Positions 9,043 through 17,218 of a stretch of 44,420 nt of DNA are shown here, piece by piece; the first letter of the stretch is position 1; every line of letters starts with the position of its first letter. The position numbers and the translations under genes are program-made. Under the pieces are notes generated by a model. The model was not told where the DNA came from. It searched no databases and was given only the letters and a program-made list of their open reading frames with translations. This stretch comes from Sulfuricella sp. (GTDB lineage Bacteria; Pseudomonadota; Gammaproteobacteria; Burkholderiales; Sulfuricellaceae): assembly GCA_023266195.1 (NCBI GenBank), contig JAHFRP010000015.1, positions 1 through 44,420 of the forward strand, written 5' to 3'.

Positions 9043-10347
9043 ATGAACAACCAGGACATCCTTGCCCGCAGCCTTCGCGCCGTCTGGCATCCCTGCACCC
9101 AGATGAAGCAGCACGAGACTCTGCCGCTGGTGCCGATCGCACGCGGCGACGGGGTGTGGCTGACCGATTTCGACGGCAGGCGCTATCTCGACGCGGTGAG
9201 CTCGTGGTGGGTCAACCTGTTCGGCCACTGCAACCCGCGCATCAACGCGGCGCTGAAGGATCAGCTCGACCGGCTGGAGCACGTGATCCTGGCCGGCTTC
9301 ACCCACCAACCGGTGGTGGAACTGTCGGAGCGGCTGTCGCGGCTGTCCGGCCTGGGTCACTGCTTCTATGGTTCGGACGGCGCATCCGCCACCGAAATCG
9401 CGCTGAAGATGAGCTTTCATTACTGGCGCAATACCGGCCGCCCGCAAAAGACCCGCTTCGTCAGCCTGCAAAACGGCTACCACGGCGAAACCGTGGGCGC
9501 GCTGTCGGTCACCGACGTCGCCCTGTTCAAGGATACCTACGCCCCGCTGCTGCGCCCGAGCGCGCAAGTCCCGTCGCCCGACTGGCGGCTCGCGGCAGCG
9601 GGCGAATCGGCGCGGGATTTCGCGCTGCGCTGCGCGGCCGCGCTGCGTGCGCACCTGGAACGGCATCACGCGGAAACCGCCGCCCTGATCCTGGAACCGC
9701 TGGTGCAGGGCGCGGCGGGGATGGGCATGCACGACCCCGAATACCTGCGCCAGGCGCGGGCGCTGTGCGACGAATTCGAGGTGCACCTGATCGCCGACGA
9801 GATCGCGGTGGGGTTCGGGCGCACGGGGACTTTTTTCGCCCACGAGCAGGCCGGCATCCGACCCGATTTCCTTTGTCTGTCCAAAGGCATCACCGGCGGC
9901 TATCTGCCGCTGTCGGCGGTGCTGACCACCGAACCGGTTTACCAGGCTTTTTACCACGACGAAACGGCGCGCGGCTTTCTCCACTCCCATTCCTACACCG
10001 GCAACGCGCTGGCTTGCCGCGCGGCGCTGGCGACGCTGGATATTTTCGAGGAAGACGGCGTGATCGAAGCCAACCGCGCCAAGACGGCGTTTTTCAATCA
10101 GGCCGCAGCGCCGTTGCAGGCCCACCCGCGCGTGAAGAACTTCCGCAACCGGGGCATGATCTGGGCGTTCGAAGTGGCGGGTGCGGCGCCCGGCTTCGCC
10201 CGCCGGTTCTTCGAAGCCGGTTTGCAGCATGGGCTGCTGCTGCGTCCGATCGGCGACACGGTATATTTCATGCCGCCCTATGTGATCGGCGAAGACGAAA
10301 TCCGGATGCTGGTTGCCGGCACTTTGGAAATCCTCGAAAAAATTTAG
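9043..10347 (+). CDS. bioA: Adenosylmethionine-8-amino-7-oxononanoate aminotransferase
   Basis: The enzyme makes 7,8-diaminopelargonate in biotin synthesis, with S-adenosylmethionine as amino donor and PLP as cofactor. The 434-residue protein starts MNNQDILARSLRAVWHPCTQ and has the typical WHPCTQM, SSWWVNLFGHCNPRI, FYGSDGASATEIALKMSFHYW, NGYHGETVGALSV and IADEIAVGFGRTGTFFA segments. The PLP lysine is in LCLSKGITGG (about K281). The start at 9043 matches the family; the open frame to 8725 runs through repeats. No other bio genes are near, so it is separate from the rest of the pathway. Confidence 0.97.
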   Translation: MNNQDILARSLRAVWHPCTQMKQHETLPLVPIARGDGVWLTDFDGRRYLDAVSSWWVNLFGHCNPRINAALKDQLDRLEHVILAGFTHQPVVELSERLSRLSGLGHCFYGSDGASATEIALKMSFHYWRNTGRPQKTRFVSLQNGYHGETVGALSVTDVALFKDTYAPLLRPSAQVPSPDWRLAAAGESARDFALRCAAALRAHLERHHAETAALILEPLVQGAAGMGMHDPEYLRQARALCDEFEVHLIADEIAVGFGRTGTFFAHEQAGIRPDFLCLSKGITGGYLPLSAVLTTEPVYQAFYHDETARGFLHSHSYTGNALACRAALATLDIFEEDGVIEANRAKTAFFNQAAAPLQAHPRVKNFRNRGMIWAFEVAGAAPGFARRFFEAGLQHGLLLRPIGDTVYFMPPYVIGEDEIRMLVAGTLEILEKI

Positions 10348-10366
10348 CAAAGGCCAAACCTTGTTA

Positions 10367-10437
10367 GCCACAGAGAGCACAGAGACCACAGAGAAAAACG
10401 GGAGCGCGCGTGAGGTTTACTCTGTGCGCGCTGTGGC
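10367..10437. repeat. Palindromic repeat of the CACAGAG type, copy 2
   Basis: The left arm, from GCCACAGAGAGCACAGAG, faces a right arm with ACTCTGTGCGCGCTGTGGC. The right arm contains the GTG codon at 10424 that is the likely start of the downstream carboxypeptidase, so the repeat appears to form the beginning of that gene. Confidence 0.7.
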
Positions 10438-11827
10438 AAGGCTGGTTCTGTTATTTTTCCTTGCCGGGTCGGCCCAAGCCGCGCCCTTGCCCGCGTCCGT
10501 GGTCCAGGCCCTGCGCGAAGCCGGCATCCCCGCATCCAGCGTCGGCGTGTTCGTGCAGGACGTGGCCGCGAAAAAGCCGCTGATCGCGCACCGCGCCGGC
10601 CAGCCGATGAGTCCGGCCTCGACCATGAAACTGGTCACCACTTACGCCGGGCTGGAACTGCTCGGCCCCGCCTATACCTGGAAAACCGAGGTGCTGACCA
10701 ATGGCGCGCTGGCCGGCGATGTGCTGACCGGCGACCTGGTGATCAAGGGCCACGGCGACCCCGCGCTGACCATGGAGGGTTTCTGGAGCCTGCTGCACGA
10801 CGTGCGCCGGCTGGGCATCCGCGAGATACGCGGCGACCTCCTGCTCGACAACAGTTTTTTCCCGGCCGCGGGCGGCGACCCCGGCGCGTTCGACCGCGAG
10901 CCGAATCGCCCGTATAACGTGCTGCCCGACGCGCTGCTGGTCAATTTCAAGACGGTGCGTTTTCGGCTGGTGCCGGAGGCCGGCGGCGTGCGCATCGTCG
11001 CCGATCCCGCGCCCGCCCGCCTGCATGTGGTCAATCAACTGCAAGTGCTGGACGGGCCGTGCGGCGACTGGCGCGAGGGCGTGAACACGGCGACTGCCAC
11101 GGACGGCGGCGAAGCGGTCACGGTGACGGTCAGCGGAGCCTACCCGCCCGCTTGCGGGGAGAATTCGCTGTATCTTGGCCTGTTCGACAACACCGGCCAG
11201 GTCGATGCGCTGTTTCGCCAGCTGTGGCAGGAATTGGGCGGCACGTTCCGGGGCGCGGTGCGCGCGGGCGGCGCACCGGCCGAGGCAAGGCTGCTGGCGA
11301 GCCACGAATCCCGCGCGCTGGCGGACGTGGTGCGCGACATCAACAAGTTCAGCAACAACGTGATGGCCCGCCAGCTTCTCTTGACCATCGGCCGCGAAGC
11401 CGGCAACGAAGGCTCGGTCGGGGTTGCCGGCGAAGCCGTTGCCCGCCAGCTGGCGCAGCACGATCTGGCCTTTCCCGAGCTGGCGATCGAGAACGGCTCA
11501 GGTCTGTCGCGCAGCGAACGCATCACCCCGGCGCATCTGGGCGGACTGCTGCTCGCCGCCTATAAAAGCCCGCTGATGGCGGAGTTCGTCTCCTCCCTGC
11601 CGCTCGCGGCGGTGGACGGCACCATGAGAAAAAGGCTGCGCGACAGCGGCGCGGCCGGGCGCGCCCACATCAAGACCGGCACGCTGCAAGGCGCGAAGGC
11701 CATTGCGGGCTATGTGCAGGATGCCAAAGGGCGCATGATGGCGGTGGTGTGCATCATCAACCATCCCAACGCCGGCGCCGGCCAGGCTGCCCAGGATGCG
11801 CTGCTGGACTGGGTTTATCATCGGTAA
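10424..11827 (+). CDS. dacB: D-alanyl-D-alanine carboxypeptidase/endopeptidase, PBP4 type
   Basis: A periplasmic class C penicillin-binding protein that trims or cuts peptidoglycan peptides. From a GTG at 10424 the protein has 467 residues and a short signal peptide, RAVARLVLLFFLAGSAQA. The three active-site motifs are present: STMK (about S66-K69), SNN (about 310) and KTG (about 417). The inserted domain between the first two motifs, typical of PBP4, is also there (GDLVIKGHGDPALTMEG, LLDNSFFP). GAGG 8 bases before the GTG supports this start; a GTG at 10433 is also possible. The start codon lies inside a palindromic repeat. Confidence 0.93.
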   Translation: MRAVARLVLLFFLAGSAQAAPLPASVVQALREAGIPASSVGVFVQDVAAKKPLIAHRAGQPMSPASTMKLVTTYAGLELLGPAYTWKTEVLTNGALAGDVLTGDLVIKGHGDPALTMEGFWSLLHDVRRLGIREIRGDLLLDNSFFPAAGGDPGAFDREPNRPYNVLPDALLVNFKTVRFRLVPEAGGVRIVADPAPARLHVVNQLQVLDGPCGDWREGVNTATATDGGEAVTVTVSGAYPPACGENSLYLGLFDNTGQVDALFRQLWQELGGTFRGAVRAGGAPAEARLLASHESRALADVVRDINKFSNNVMARQLLLTIGREAGNEGSVGVAGEAVARQLAQHDLAFPELAIENGSGLSRSERITPAHLGGLLLAAYKSPLMAEFVSSLPLAAVDGTMRKRLRDSGAAGRAHIKTGTLQGAKAIAGYVQDAKGRMMAVVCIINHPNAGAGQAAQDALLDWVYHR

Positions 11828-11836
11828 AGCTTTTGA

Positions 11837-11942
11837 ACCGCAGAGGACGCAGAGGATGTATCTATGGGATTTTTCCCGATGCGCTCTCGGGGTGAGCGCC
11901 TAATGGATGCAAGCCTTTGCATTCCTCCGTGTCCTCTGCGGT
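11837..11942. repeat. Palindromic repeat of the ACCGCAGAGGACGC type, copy 3
   Basis: ACCGCAGAGGACGCAGAGG at the left end faces TCCTCCGTGTCCTCTGCGGT at the right end. The middle holds GCGCTCTCGGGGTGAGCGC, a short inner hairpin. It fills the gap between dacB and the sensor kinase gene, so any kinase promoter must lie in or next to it. Confidence 0.8.
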
Positions 11943-11962
11943 GAATGCTGTTTTTGGTTAGG

Positions 11963-13768
11963 ATGAATGTGGAACAAAAAAATAGCCACCCCCTATTCGG
12001 CAACCGTGTGACGGTGTTTCTCGCCTCCGTCGTCTGGACGGTGGTGGTCGTGGTTTCGCTCTGGTCGCAACGCGGCCAGCTCGACCGCACGGCGGCGTCC
12101 ATGGCGAAGATCGACGCGGTCACCAACCTGAAGAAGGATATGGCGATCCGCAAGTGGGCGTCTTCCGTCGGCGGGGTTTTCGTCAATGCCGACAAGGCGC
12201 CCAAGCTGGAAACCCTGGAAGAACAGGAACGCCTGGTCGGGGTGAAGGCGAGCGGCGAGCCCTTCAAGCTGGTCACGCTTACGCCCATTCACATTCTGGA
12301 GGCGGTCCAGCAGGTCAGCAACAAGGAATACGGCATCAAGGAGCGGCTTACCTCCCAGCAGCTGCGCAACCGCAACAACGCCCCCGACGATTGGGAGGAG
12401 AAGGCGCTCAAATCGCTCCAGAGCGGCGCCGACATGGCCACCGAGGCGACGGCCAAGAAGGGCAGCCACGGCCTGATGCGCGTGATGCTGCCGATGCGCA
12501 TGGAAAAGGAGTGCATCGAATGCCATCGCGACACCCTGGTGCCGGTGGGCGGCCTGCGCGGCGGGGCGACGATCTCGGTCGATCTCAACGCCTACCGCAC
12601 CGCCCAGGAGCCGGCCTGGCGCTCGATCCAGTATTGGCATCTGAGCATCTGGCTGCTCGGCCTCACCGCCATTTCCACATTCGGTTATTTCGCCCGTCGC
12701 CATGCCCGCGAGCAGGACCGCCAGAGCGAGGAGCGCCGTGAGAACGAGCTCGCCTTTTCCGCCATGGCGGAAGGGGCGGTCATCACCGACGCCGAGGGCA
12801 CCATCCTGTGGGTCAACGACGCCTTCTGCACTATCTACGGCTACGCGCGGGAAGAAGTGATCGGCAAGAACCCGCGCATTCTCAAGTCCGGCCGGCACGA
12901 CGCCGCCGTGTACGGCAGCCTGTGGCAGCAGTTGAAAACCGTCGGGCGCTGGCGCGGGGAATTATGGAACAAACGCAAGTCGGGCGAAATCTTCCCCGAG
13001 GAAATCTCGATTCAGGCCCTGCGCGGTCATGACGGGCAGATTCGCCGCTACATCTCGATTTTTTCCGACATCACCGAGCGCAAGCAGGCCGAGGAAAAAC
13101 TGCAGGAATCCTGGCGCCAGCTGCAGGAGCTCACTGAGTTCCTGCAAACCGTGCGCGAGGAGGAGCGCACCCGCATCGCCCGCGAAATCCACGACGAGCT
13201 GGGGCAGACCCTGACCGCCCTGCGCATCGACCTGGCCTGGCTGCGCACCCAGTGCACCGGCGACGATCCGCGTATTGCCGAAAAGCTGGCTTCCGGGTTC
13301 CAGCTGGTGGTGAGGACGCTGGATTCGGTGCGGCGCATTTCCGAGGACCTGCGGCCGGGCATGCTGGACACGCTCGGCTTGGCGGCGGCCATACAGCACC
13401 ACGCGTCGAAGTTTACCGAAACCACCGGCATTCCTTGCCGCCTGTCGATGAACCGTGAGGAATTCGAGGTCGGCGACAAGGTGGCGACGGCGGTGTTCCG
13501 CATCGTGCAGGAAGCGCTCACCAACGTCGCGCGCCACGCCGCCGCCAGCAGCGTGACGGTGGAAGTCCGCGAGGTGGACGATGCCATCGAAGTGGCGGTG
13601 CAGGACGACGGCCGCGGGTTCGGCGCCGCCCCGGCCGCCGGCAAGAAGACCTTCGGCTTGCTCGGCATGCAGGAACGGGTCAAGATGCTGGGCGGGCGGT
13701 TCGAGATCGACAGCGAGCCGGGCCAGGGAACCCGTATCGGCGCCTGGCTGCCCGAAACGACAAGGTGA
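11963..13768 (+). CDS. NarX-like sensor histidine kinase with c-type haem and PAS domains
   Basis: A membrane sensor kinase of about 601 residues. A transmembrane helix (VTVFLASVVWTVVVVVSLW) is followed by a periplasmic DUF3365/Tll0287-like domain with a CIECH haem c site (about 184-188), a second helix (LSIWLLGLTAISTFGYF), a PAS domain (VITDAEGTILWVNDAFCTIYGY), a HisKA_3 domain with REIHDELGQ (phospho-histidine near 410) and an HATPase region (VQEALTNVARHA, DDGRGFG, FGLLGMQERV). The haem suggests sensing of redox state, NO or oxygen; the ligand is inference. Starts at 11945, 11963 and GTG 11969 (AGGA 5 bases ahead) are all possible. The response regulator gene follows after 7 bases. Confidence 0.92.
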   Translation: MNVEQKNSHPLFGNRVTVFLASVVWTVVVVVSLWSQRGQLDRTAASMAKIDAVTNLKKDMAIRKWASSVGGVFVNADKAPKLETLEEQERLVGVKASGEPFKLVTLTPIHILEAVQQVSNKEYGIKERLTSQQLRNRNNAPDDWEEKALKSLQSGADMATEATAKKGSHGLMRVMLPMRMEKECIECHRDTLVPVGGLRGGATISVDLNAYRTAQEPAWRSIQYWHLSIWLLGLTAISTFGYFARRHAREQDRQSEERRENELAFSAMAEGAVITDAEGTILWVNDAFCTIYGYAREEVIGKNPRILKSGRHDAAVYGSLWQQLKTVGRWRGELWNKRKSGEIFPEEISIQALRGHDGQIRRYISIFSDITERKQAEEKLQESWRQLQELTEFLQTVREEERTRIAREIHDELGQTLTALRIDLAWLRTQCTGDDPRIAEKLASGFQLVVRTLDSVRRISEDLRPGMLDTLGLAAAIQHHASKFTETTGIPCRLSMNREEFEVGDKVATAVFRIVQEALTNVARHAAASSVTVEVREVDDAIEVAVQDDGRGFGAAPAAGKKTFGLLGMQERVKMLGGRFEIDSEPGQGTRIGAWLPETTR

Positions 13769-13775
13769 ACAGACC

Positions 13776-14435
13776 ATGACCATCAGGATATTGATCGTCG
13801 ACGACCACGCCCTGCTGCGCGAAGGGGTGAAACACATTCTGTCCGAATGCCCGGACATCGTGGTGGCGGGCGAGGCGGACAACGGCCTCGATGCCCTCGC
13901 CAAGGTGCGTGCCGGAAACTGGGACGCGATGGTGCTGGACATGTCCATGCCCGGCAAGAGCGGCATCGAACTGATCAAGCAGATCAAGAGCGAAAAACCG
14001 AAACTGCCGATCCTGGTGCTCAGCATGCACAAGGAAGACCTTTACGCCGTGCGCACCCTCAAGGCGGGCGCGTCCGGCTATCTGTGCAAGGACAGCGCCG
14101 AGTCGCAGCTGGTGCAGGCGATCCGCAAGGTGGCGCAGGGCGGCCTGTTCATGAGCGCCGCCGTGGCGGAGAGCCTGGCGGCGGAGATGCTCGGCGGCGC
14201 GTCCGACGCGCCGTCCCATGCCCTGCTGTCCGACCGGGAATACCAGGTGTTCCAGCAGATCGCCTACGGCAAGGGCATTTCCGACATCGCCCACGAGCTC
14301 AACCTGAGCGTCAAGACGGTCAGCACGCACAAGACCCGCCTGATGCAGAAAATGAATTTCGCCAACGTCGCCGAGCTGATCCGCTACGCCATCAAGCATG
14401 GCATCGTCGCCGAGGGGATCGGCTTGTCGGAGTAA
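13776..14435 (+). CDS. NarL/LuxR-family response regulator
   Basis: A 219-residue DNA-binding response regulator, partner of the haem kinase directly upstream. The receiver domain shows the acidic pocket IVDDH (residues 7-11), the phospho-acceptor D55 in MVLDMSMPG, the switch residue in VLSMH and the conserved lysine in GYLCKD. The C-terminal LuxR-type helix-turn-helix reads LSDREYQVFQQIAYGKGISDIAHEL and NLSVKTVSTHKTRLMQKM. Kinase and regulator form an operon. GTAGGA/TCCTAC sites found 107-153 bases past its stop are good candidates for its own binding sites upstream of the Crp/Fnr gene. Confidence 0.96.
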   Translation: MTIRILIVDDHALLREGVKHILSECPDIVVAGEADNGLDALAKVRAGNWDAMVLDMSMPGKSGIELIKQIKSEKPKLPILVLSMHKEDLYAVRTLKAGASGYLCKDSAESQLVQAIRKVAQGGLFMSAAVAESLAAEMLGGASDAPSHALLSDREYQVFQQIAYGKGISDIAHELNLSVKTVSTHKTRLMQKMNFANVAELIRYAIKHGIVAEGIGLSE

Positions 14436-14541
14436 GCCGCGACTGCGGCAGAGCTGCCTTCTCTTCGTTTGAGAGATTCCGCTCCGCTCGCGGCGGGGCG
14501 CCCAGACAGTGCGGCTGAAGCCGTACCCACAAAATCCGTGC

Positions 14542-14588
14542 GTAGGAATCGTCCTACCCTTCCCCTGTTTTCATCCGGTTTTTCCTAC
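14542..14588 (+). promoter_or_regulatory. Candidate response-regulator sites upstream of the Crp/Fnr gene
   Basis: A perfect dyad GTAGGA-ATCG-TCCTAC spans 14542-14557. A further half-site, TTCCTAC, is at 14582-14588; the two TCCTAC cores are 31 bases apart, close to three helical turns. Dyads of this kind suit a dimeric NarL-type regulator. Assignment to the regulator at 13776-14435 is by proximity only. Confidence 0.45.
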
Positions 14589-14634
14589 GGCCAAATTCAG
14601 CATGCGCCGATATCCAATCTCGCATGGAAGGCGC

Positions 14635-14665
14635 AAGATGGCTCCCATCGGAACAGCGCCATCTT
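14635..14665 (+). promoter_or_regulatory. Leader hairpin before the Crp/Fnr gene
   Basis: AAGATGGC (14635-14642) and GCCATCTT (14658-14665) form a perfect 8-bp stem with a 15-base loop. It ends 30 bases before the start codon. The T run after it is short, so it is a weak terminator at best; it could be an mRNA-stabilising or attenuating element. Confidence 0.35.
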
Positions 14666-14695
14666 TTGCGTTCAATCTACCCAGGGACTCCTGCC

Positions 14696-15397
14696 ATGTC
14701 ATTACCGGATCAGCATCTCGCAGAAATACGGCAGCTTTATCTGTTTGCGCACCTCGACGATGCCCAATTCAAACAGGCCATGGACCACGCCAAGCTGATT
14801 CAGTTGACCGCCGGCGACATGCTGTTTGCGGAAGGCGATCCTTGCCACCATTTCTATGTCGTTATCCGCGGCATGATCAAACTGTTTAAAAGCTCGCCGG
14901 ACGGATCGGAAAAAATACTTGAACTGGTTACGGCCAAACAGTTGTTCGGCGAAGAGGCGATGTTCATCGGCCAGCATTCGGTCTACGCCGATGCGCTGGA
15001 ACCGACCCGGCTTATCGCCTTCGATGGCCATTACTTCGCCGGCCTGCTGCGCGACAACTCGGACCTGTGTCTGCGCATGATGACCCTGATGAGCCACCGT
15101 TCGAAAAGCCTGCTCGACGAAATCGGCAACCTCACGCTTCAGAGCGGCATCCAGCGTGTCGTCCAGTACCTGATGGAAGCGGGCAACTATAGCGACATCG
15201 CCTGCACGATCCACCTCAACCTGCCCAAGAACGTCATCGCCTCCCGCCTTGGCGTGAAGCCGGAAACCTTCTCCCGCATCATCGCCAAGCTGCGCAACGA
15301 GGGCATGATCGACTGCACCAGGGACACCATCAAGCTGAAAAACGTGGATTCCCTGCAGCAGGTCGCCGACGGCATGCTCTGGTTGAAAGTCGCCTGA
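14696..15397 (+). CDS. Crp/Fnr-family regulator, Dnr/NnrR-like
   Basis: A 233-residue cytoplasmic regulator with an N-terminal cNMP-like sensory domain (LFAHLDDAQFKQAM, GDMLFAEGDPCHHFYVVIRGMIKLFK, FGEEAMF) and a C-terminal Crp-type helix-turn-helix (NLPKNVIASRLGVKPETFSRIIAKL). The N-terminal four-cysteine cluster of Fnr is absent, and the PETFSR recognition helix resembles Dnr/NnrR proteins that control nitrogen-oxide respiration. The start at 14696 has AGGGA about 9 bases upstream. It follows the haem kinase/regulator pair on the same strand with possible binding sites between, suggesting a cascade. The NO/denitrification role is inference; no such enzymes lie in the window. It converges on fliW with only 14 bases between. 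Confidence 0.88.
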   Translation: MSLPDQHLAEIRQLYLFAHLDDAQFKQAMDHAKLIQLTAGDMLFAEGDPCHHFYVVIRGMIKLFKSSPDGSEKILELVTAKQLFGEEAMFIGQHSVYADALEPTRLIAFDGHYFAGLLRDNSDLCLRMMTLMSHRSKSLLDEIGNLTLQSGIQRVVQYLMEAGNYSDIACTIHLNLPKNVIASRLGVKPETFSRIIAKLRNEGMIDCTRDTIKLKNVDSLQQVADGMLWLKVA

Positions 15398-15411
15398 TTC
15401 GTTTAATTTCC

Positions 15412-15849
15412 CTAAGCCGGCCCGCCCTTGATGGTGAGCTCGGCCTTCGTTTCGACCAGGACCTTCTGCAAGCCCATCCGGGTGTTGACGTTAAGAATGA
15501 CCGGGCCGTTGATGTTGGCGCTGATATTGGCGCCAACGGCTTCGCCCGCCGGGGTGTAGACGATCAGCATCACCGCCATGTCCTCCGCGGCATCCGATTT
15601 CAGCAGTTCCACTTCCTCGTCGGACAGGGTGATTTCGTAGTTCAGCCCGAAGCGCGCCGGATCGACCACCGAGAAGGCCACGTCCGGGGTGTCGAGGGAT
15701 TGCAGCCAATGCACCACCGGTTGTTCCTTATCTTCGTGGAACAGCTTGAAGCGGGTGCAGCCCTCGAATCCCGGCATGCCCCGCGGGAAAGTCAGGACGC
15801 TGTCCGGGTCGATTTCCTGAGTGCCGAAGCGGGTGGAATGAATTTTCAT
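15412..15849 (-). CDS. fliW: Flagellar assembly factor FliW
   Basis: A 145-residue protein with the FliW pattern: ILTFPRG-like VLTFPRGMPGFEGCTRF, FSVVDPARFGLNYEI, VMLIVYTPAG and ANINGPVILNVNTRMGLQKVL. FliW binds flagellin and the translational regulator CsrA, relieving CsrA repression when flagellin is exported. The start at 15849 has GGAG upstream; the frame extends 6 codons further without support. No csrA or flagellar gene is in the window, so it sits apart from its usual partners. It is transcribed toward the Dnr-like gene. Confidence 0.92.
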   Translation of the reverse strand: MKIHSTRFGTQEIDPDSVLTFPRGMPGFEGCTRFKLFHEDKEQPVVHWLQSLDTPDVAFSVVDPARFGLNYEITLSDEEVELLKSDAAEDMAVMLIVYTPAGEAVGANISANINGPVILNVNTRMGLQKVLVETKAELTIKGGPA

Positions 15850-15883
15850 GGAAGCTCCAGGTTGCAAAGATTAAAAAAGATTG

Positions 15884-16101
15884 GCCGCGAAAAGGCGCAA
15901 AAAGCGCAAAAACGAGACCCCGGTATTTGCTTCATCCGTAATGCTTTTTCCCGATTGGCTTTCAATTCATCCGGGTAGGAGAAGCCGCGTTGAAACCTTG
16001 TCACCGGAGCGGCCCCCCGGCCGCGATTCCGCTCTTGTGTGCTCTGCTGAATATCGTGGCTAATCAGGAACATTTTGTGCTTTTTGTGCCTGTTTGCGGC
16101 T
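15884..16101. repeat. Element of about 218 bp with imperfect 28-bp terminal inverted repeats
   Basis: GCCGCGAAAAGGCGCAAAAA at the left end faces TTTTTGTGCCTGTTTGCGGC at the right end. The right end meets the stop codon of the phosphoribosyltransferase gene. The inside has no open frame of note. The layout resembles the CACAGAG-type palindromes elsewhere in the window, though the sequence is only loosely related. Confidence 0.6.
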
Positions 16102-16672
16102 AGCGGCCGGTTTCGATCCCGCGCTGCAGCAGCTCGATCCTGAATTCCTTTTCGTAAGGCGGGACATTGCATTCGATGATGTCCCGCGGCGCGACGTCCA
16201 GGCGCATGCCGGTGATGTCGGCGCGGATCGGCAGCAGGGTGACGCCGCGATCGACCAGCACCACGGTGCGGATTTCATCGGGGTTTTTCCCCGCCAGGTA
16301 TTCCACCGCGCGCAGCATCGAGTGGCCGCGGTAGAGCACGTCGTCCACCACCAGCACGGTTGCGCCCGTCAGATCCAGGGCGGCTTGCTCGGCGTTTGCG
16401 GTCAGCTCGGTTTCCGGGTGCAGCAAGGTCAGGTCGTCGGCATAGCGCTTGACGTGCAGTTTGTACAGTGGCAGGCCGGCCAGGCCGTAATCCCGCGCCA
16501 GCCGGGCGCGCAGCATTTCCGCCAGGGGCGCGCCGCGCCGCAGCAGGCCGACGATCAGTACACGCTTCCGGCCGGTGAGCAGCCCCGCAGTCTGGCGCAC
16601 CATATCGTCGAGGATCGCATCAAGGCCGGCCGCGTCGTAGAGGCAGGTGCGCCGGCCTTCGGGCTTACTCAC
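16100..16672 (-). CDS. Phosphoribosyltransferase family protein (PyrR/Hpt-like)
   Basis: A 190-residue protein with the type I phosphoribosyltransferase fold. The PRPP-binding loop is VLVVDDVLYRGHSM (residues about 106-119), preceded by VLIVGLLRRGAPLAEML and followed by VVLVDRGVTLLPIRADITG. The pattern is closest to PyrR and hypoxanthine-type enzymes, which either salvage bases or regulate pyrimidine genes. No pyr genes flank it, so the substrate is left open. It overlaps the CZB gene upstream by 8 bases, implying translational coupling between a nucleotide enzyme and a zinc-sensor protein. Confidence 0.85.
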   Translation of the reverse strand: MSKPEGRRTCLYDAAGLDAILDDMVRQTAGLLTGRKRVLIVGLLRRGAPLAEMLRARLARDYGLAGLPLYKLHVKRYADDLTLLHPETELTANAEQAALDLTGATVLVVDDVLYRGHSMLRAVEYLAGKNPDEIRTVVLVDRGVTLLPIRADITGMRLDVAPRDIIECNVPPYEKEFRIELLQRGIETGR

Positions 16673-17111
16673 CGCCGCTCAGCTCCAGGTGCAAACGGGC
16701 GAGCTTTGCCTTGATGCGCTGCGAATGTTTGAAATGGTCGCCCAGATGCAGAGCCTGGATGGCCCCCTCGCGGTCGCCGCCATCGGCCTGGCACATGATG
16801 CCGGCGGAGCATTTGTGGAATTCGGTGTGGATTTCCTTGACCTCCTGGAACAGCGGATTGGCACCGTATTTCTCGCCGCCGATGCCGTAGATCCATTTGC
16901 CCAGGAGGCACTGGTTGTCCATGCCGACGATGACCGGATCGAGCTTTTCCGCGGAGTTGCCGTCGATATATTGTTCCAGCCGCACTTTCCAGCGAATATG
17001 GGCCTCGATCGCAGCCATGAAATCCACCCCGGCATCGCCGATCGCGGCTTCAGCCGGAGCGGCAACCGGCGCTTCGGGCGCGGCTTTCCTGAAAAAGTCG
17101 AACAGTCCCAT
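16665..17111 (-). CDS. CZB (chemoreceptor zinc-binding) domain protein
   Basis: A 148-residue soluble protein that is almost entirely a CZB domain. The zinc ligands are visible as AHIRWKVRLEQ (His-x2-Trp), DNQCLLGKWIYG (Cys in the C-x2-GKW motif), HTEFHK and GDHFKHS. In chemoreceptors and diguanylate cyclases this domain binds zinc and senses zinc or hypochlorite. Here it is stand-alone, after a short Ala/Pro-rich leader (MGLFDFFRKAAPEAPVAAPA). GGAGGG just upstream fixes the start at 17111. Its partner is unknown; the overlapping phosphoribosyltransferase is the obvious candidate. Confidence 0.9.
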   Translation of the reverse strand: MGLFDFFRKAAPEAPVAAPAEAAIGDAGVDFMAAIEAHIRWKVRLEQYIDGNSAEKLDPVIVGMDNQCLLGKWIYGIGGEKYGANPLFQEVKEIHTEFHKCSAGIMCQADGGDREGAIQALHLGDHFKHSQRIKAKLARLHLELSGGE

Positions 17112-17218
17112 GTTGCCCTCCAATTATATGTTTTATCGGGAATAAACGTGCGGCCACGGTGTTGCTTAGCGCAGAATAGGCTTTTGCCCGTAAACCGTCA
17201 ATCGAGCGGTATTCGGAG

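Noticed and set aside
11837..11942. CRISPR array from repeated GAGGACGCA-like units
   Set aside because: The units are short, adjacent and inverted, with no regular spacers and no cas genes; it is a palindromic interspersed repeat.
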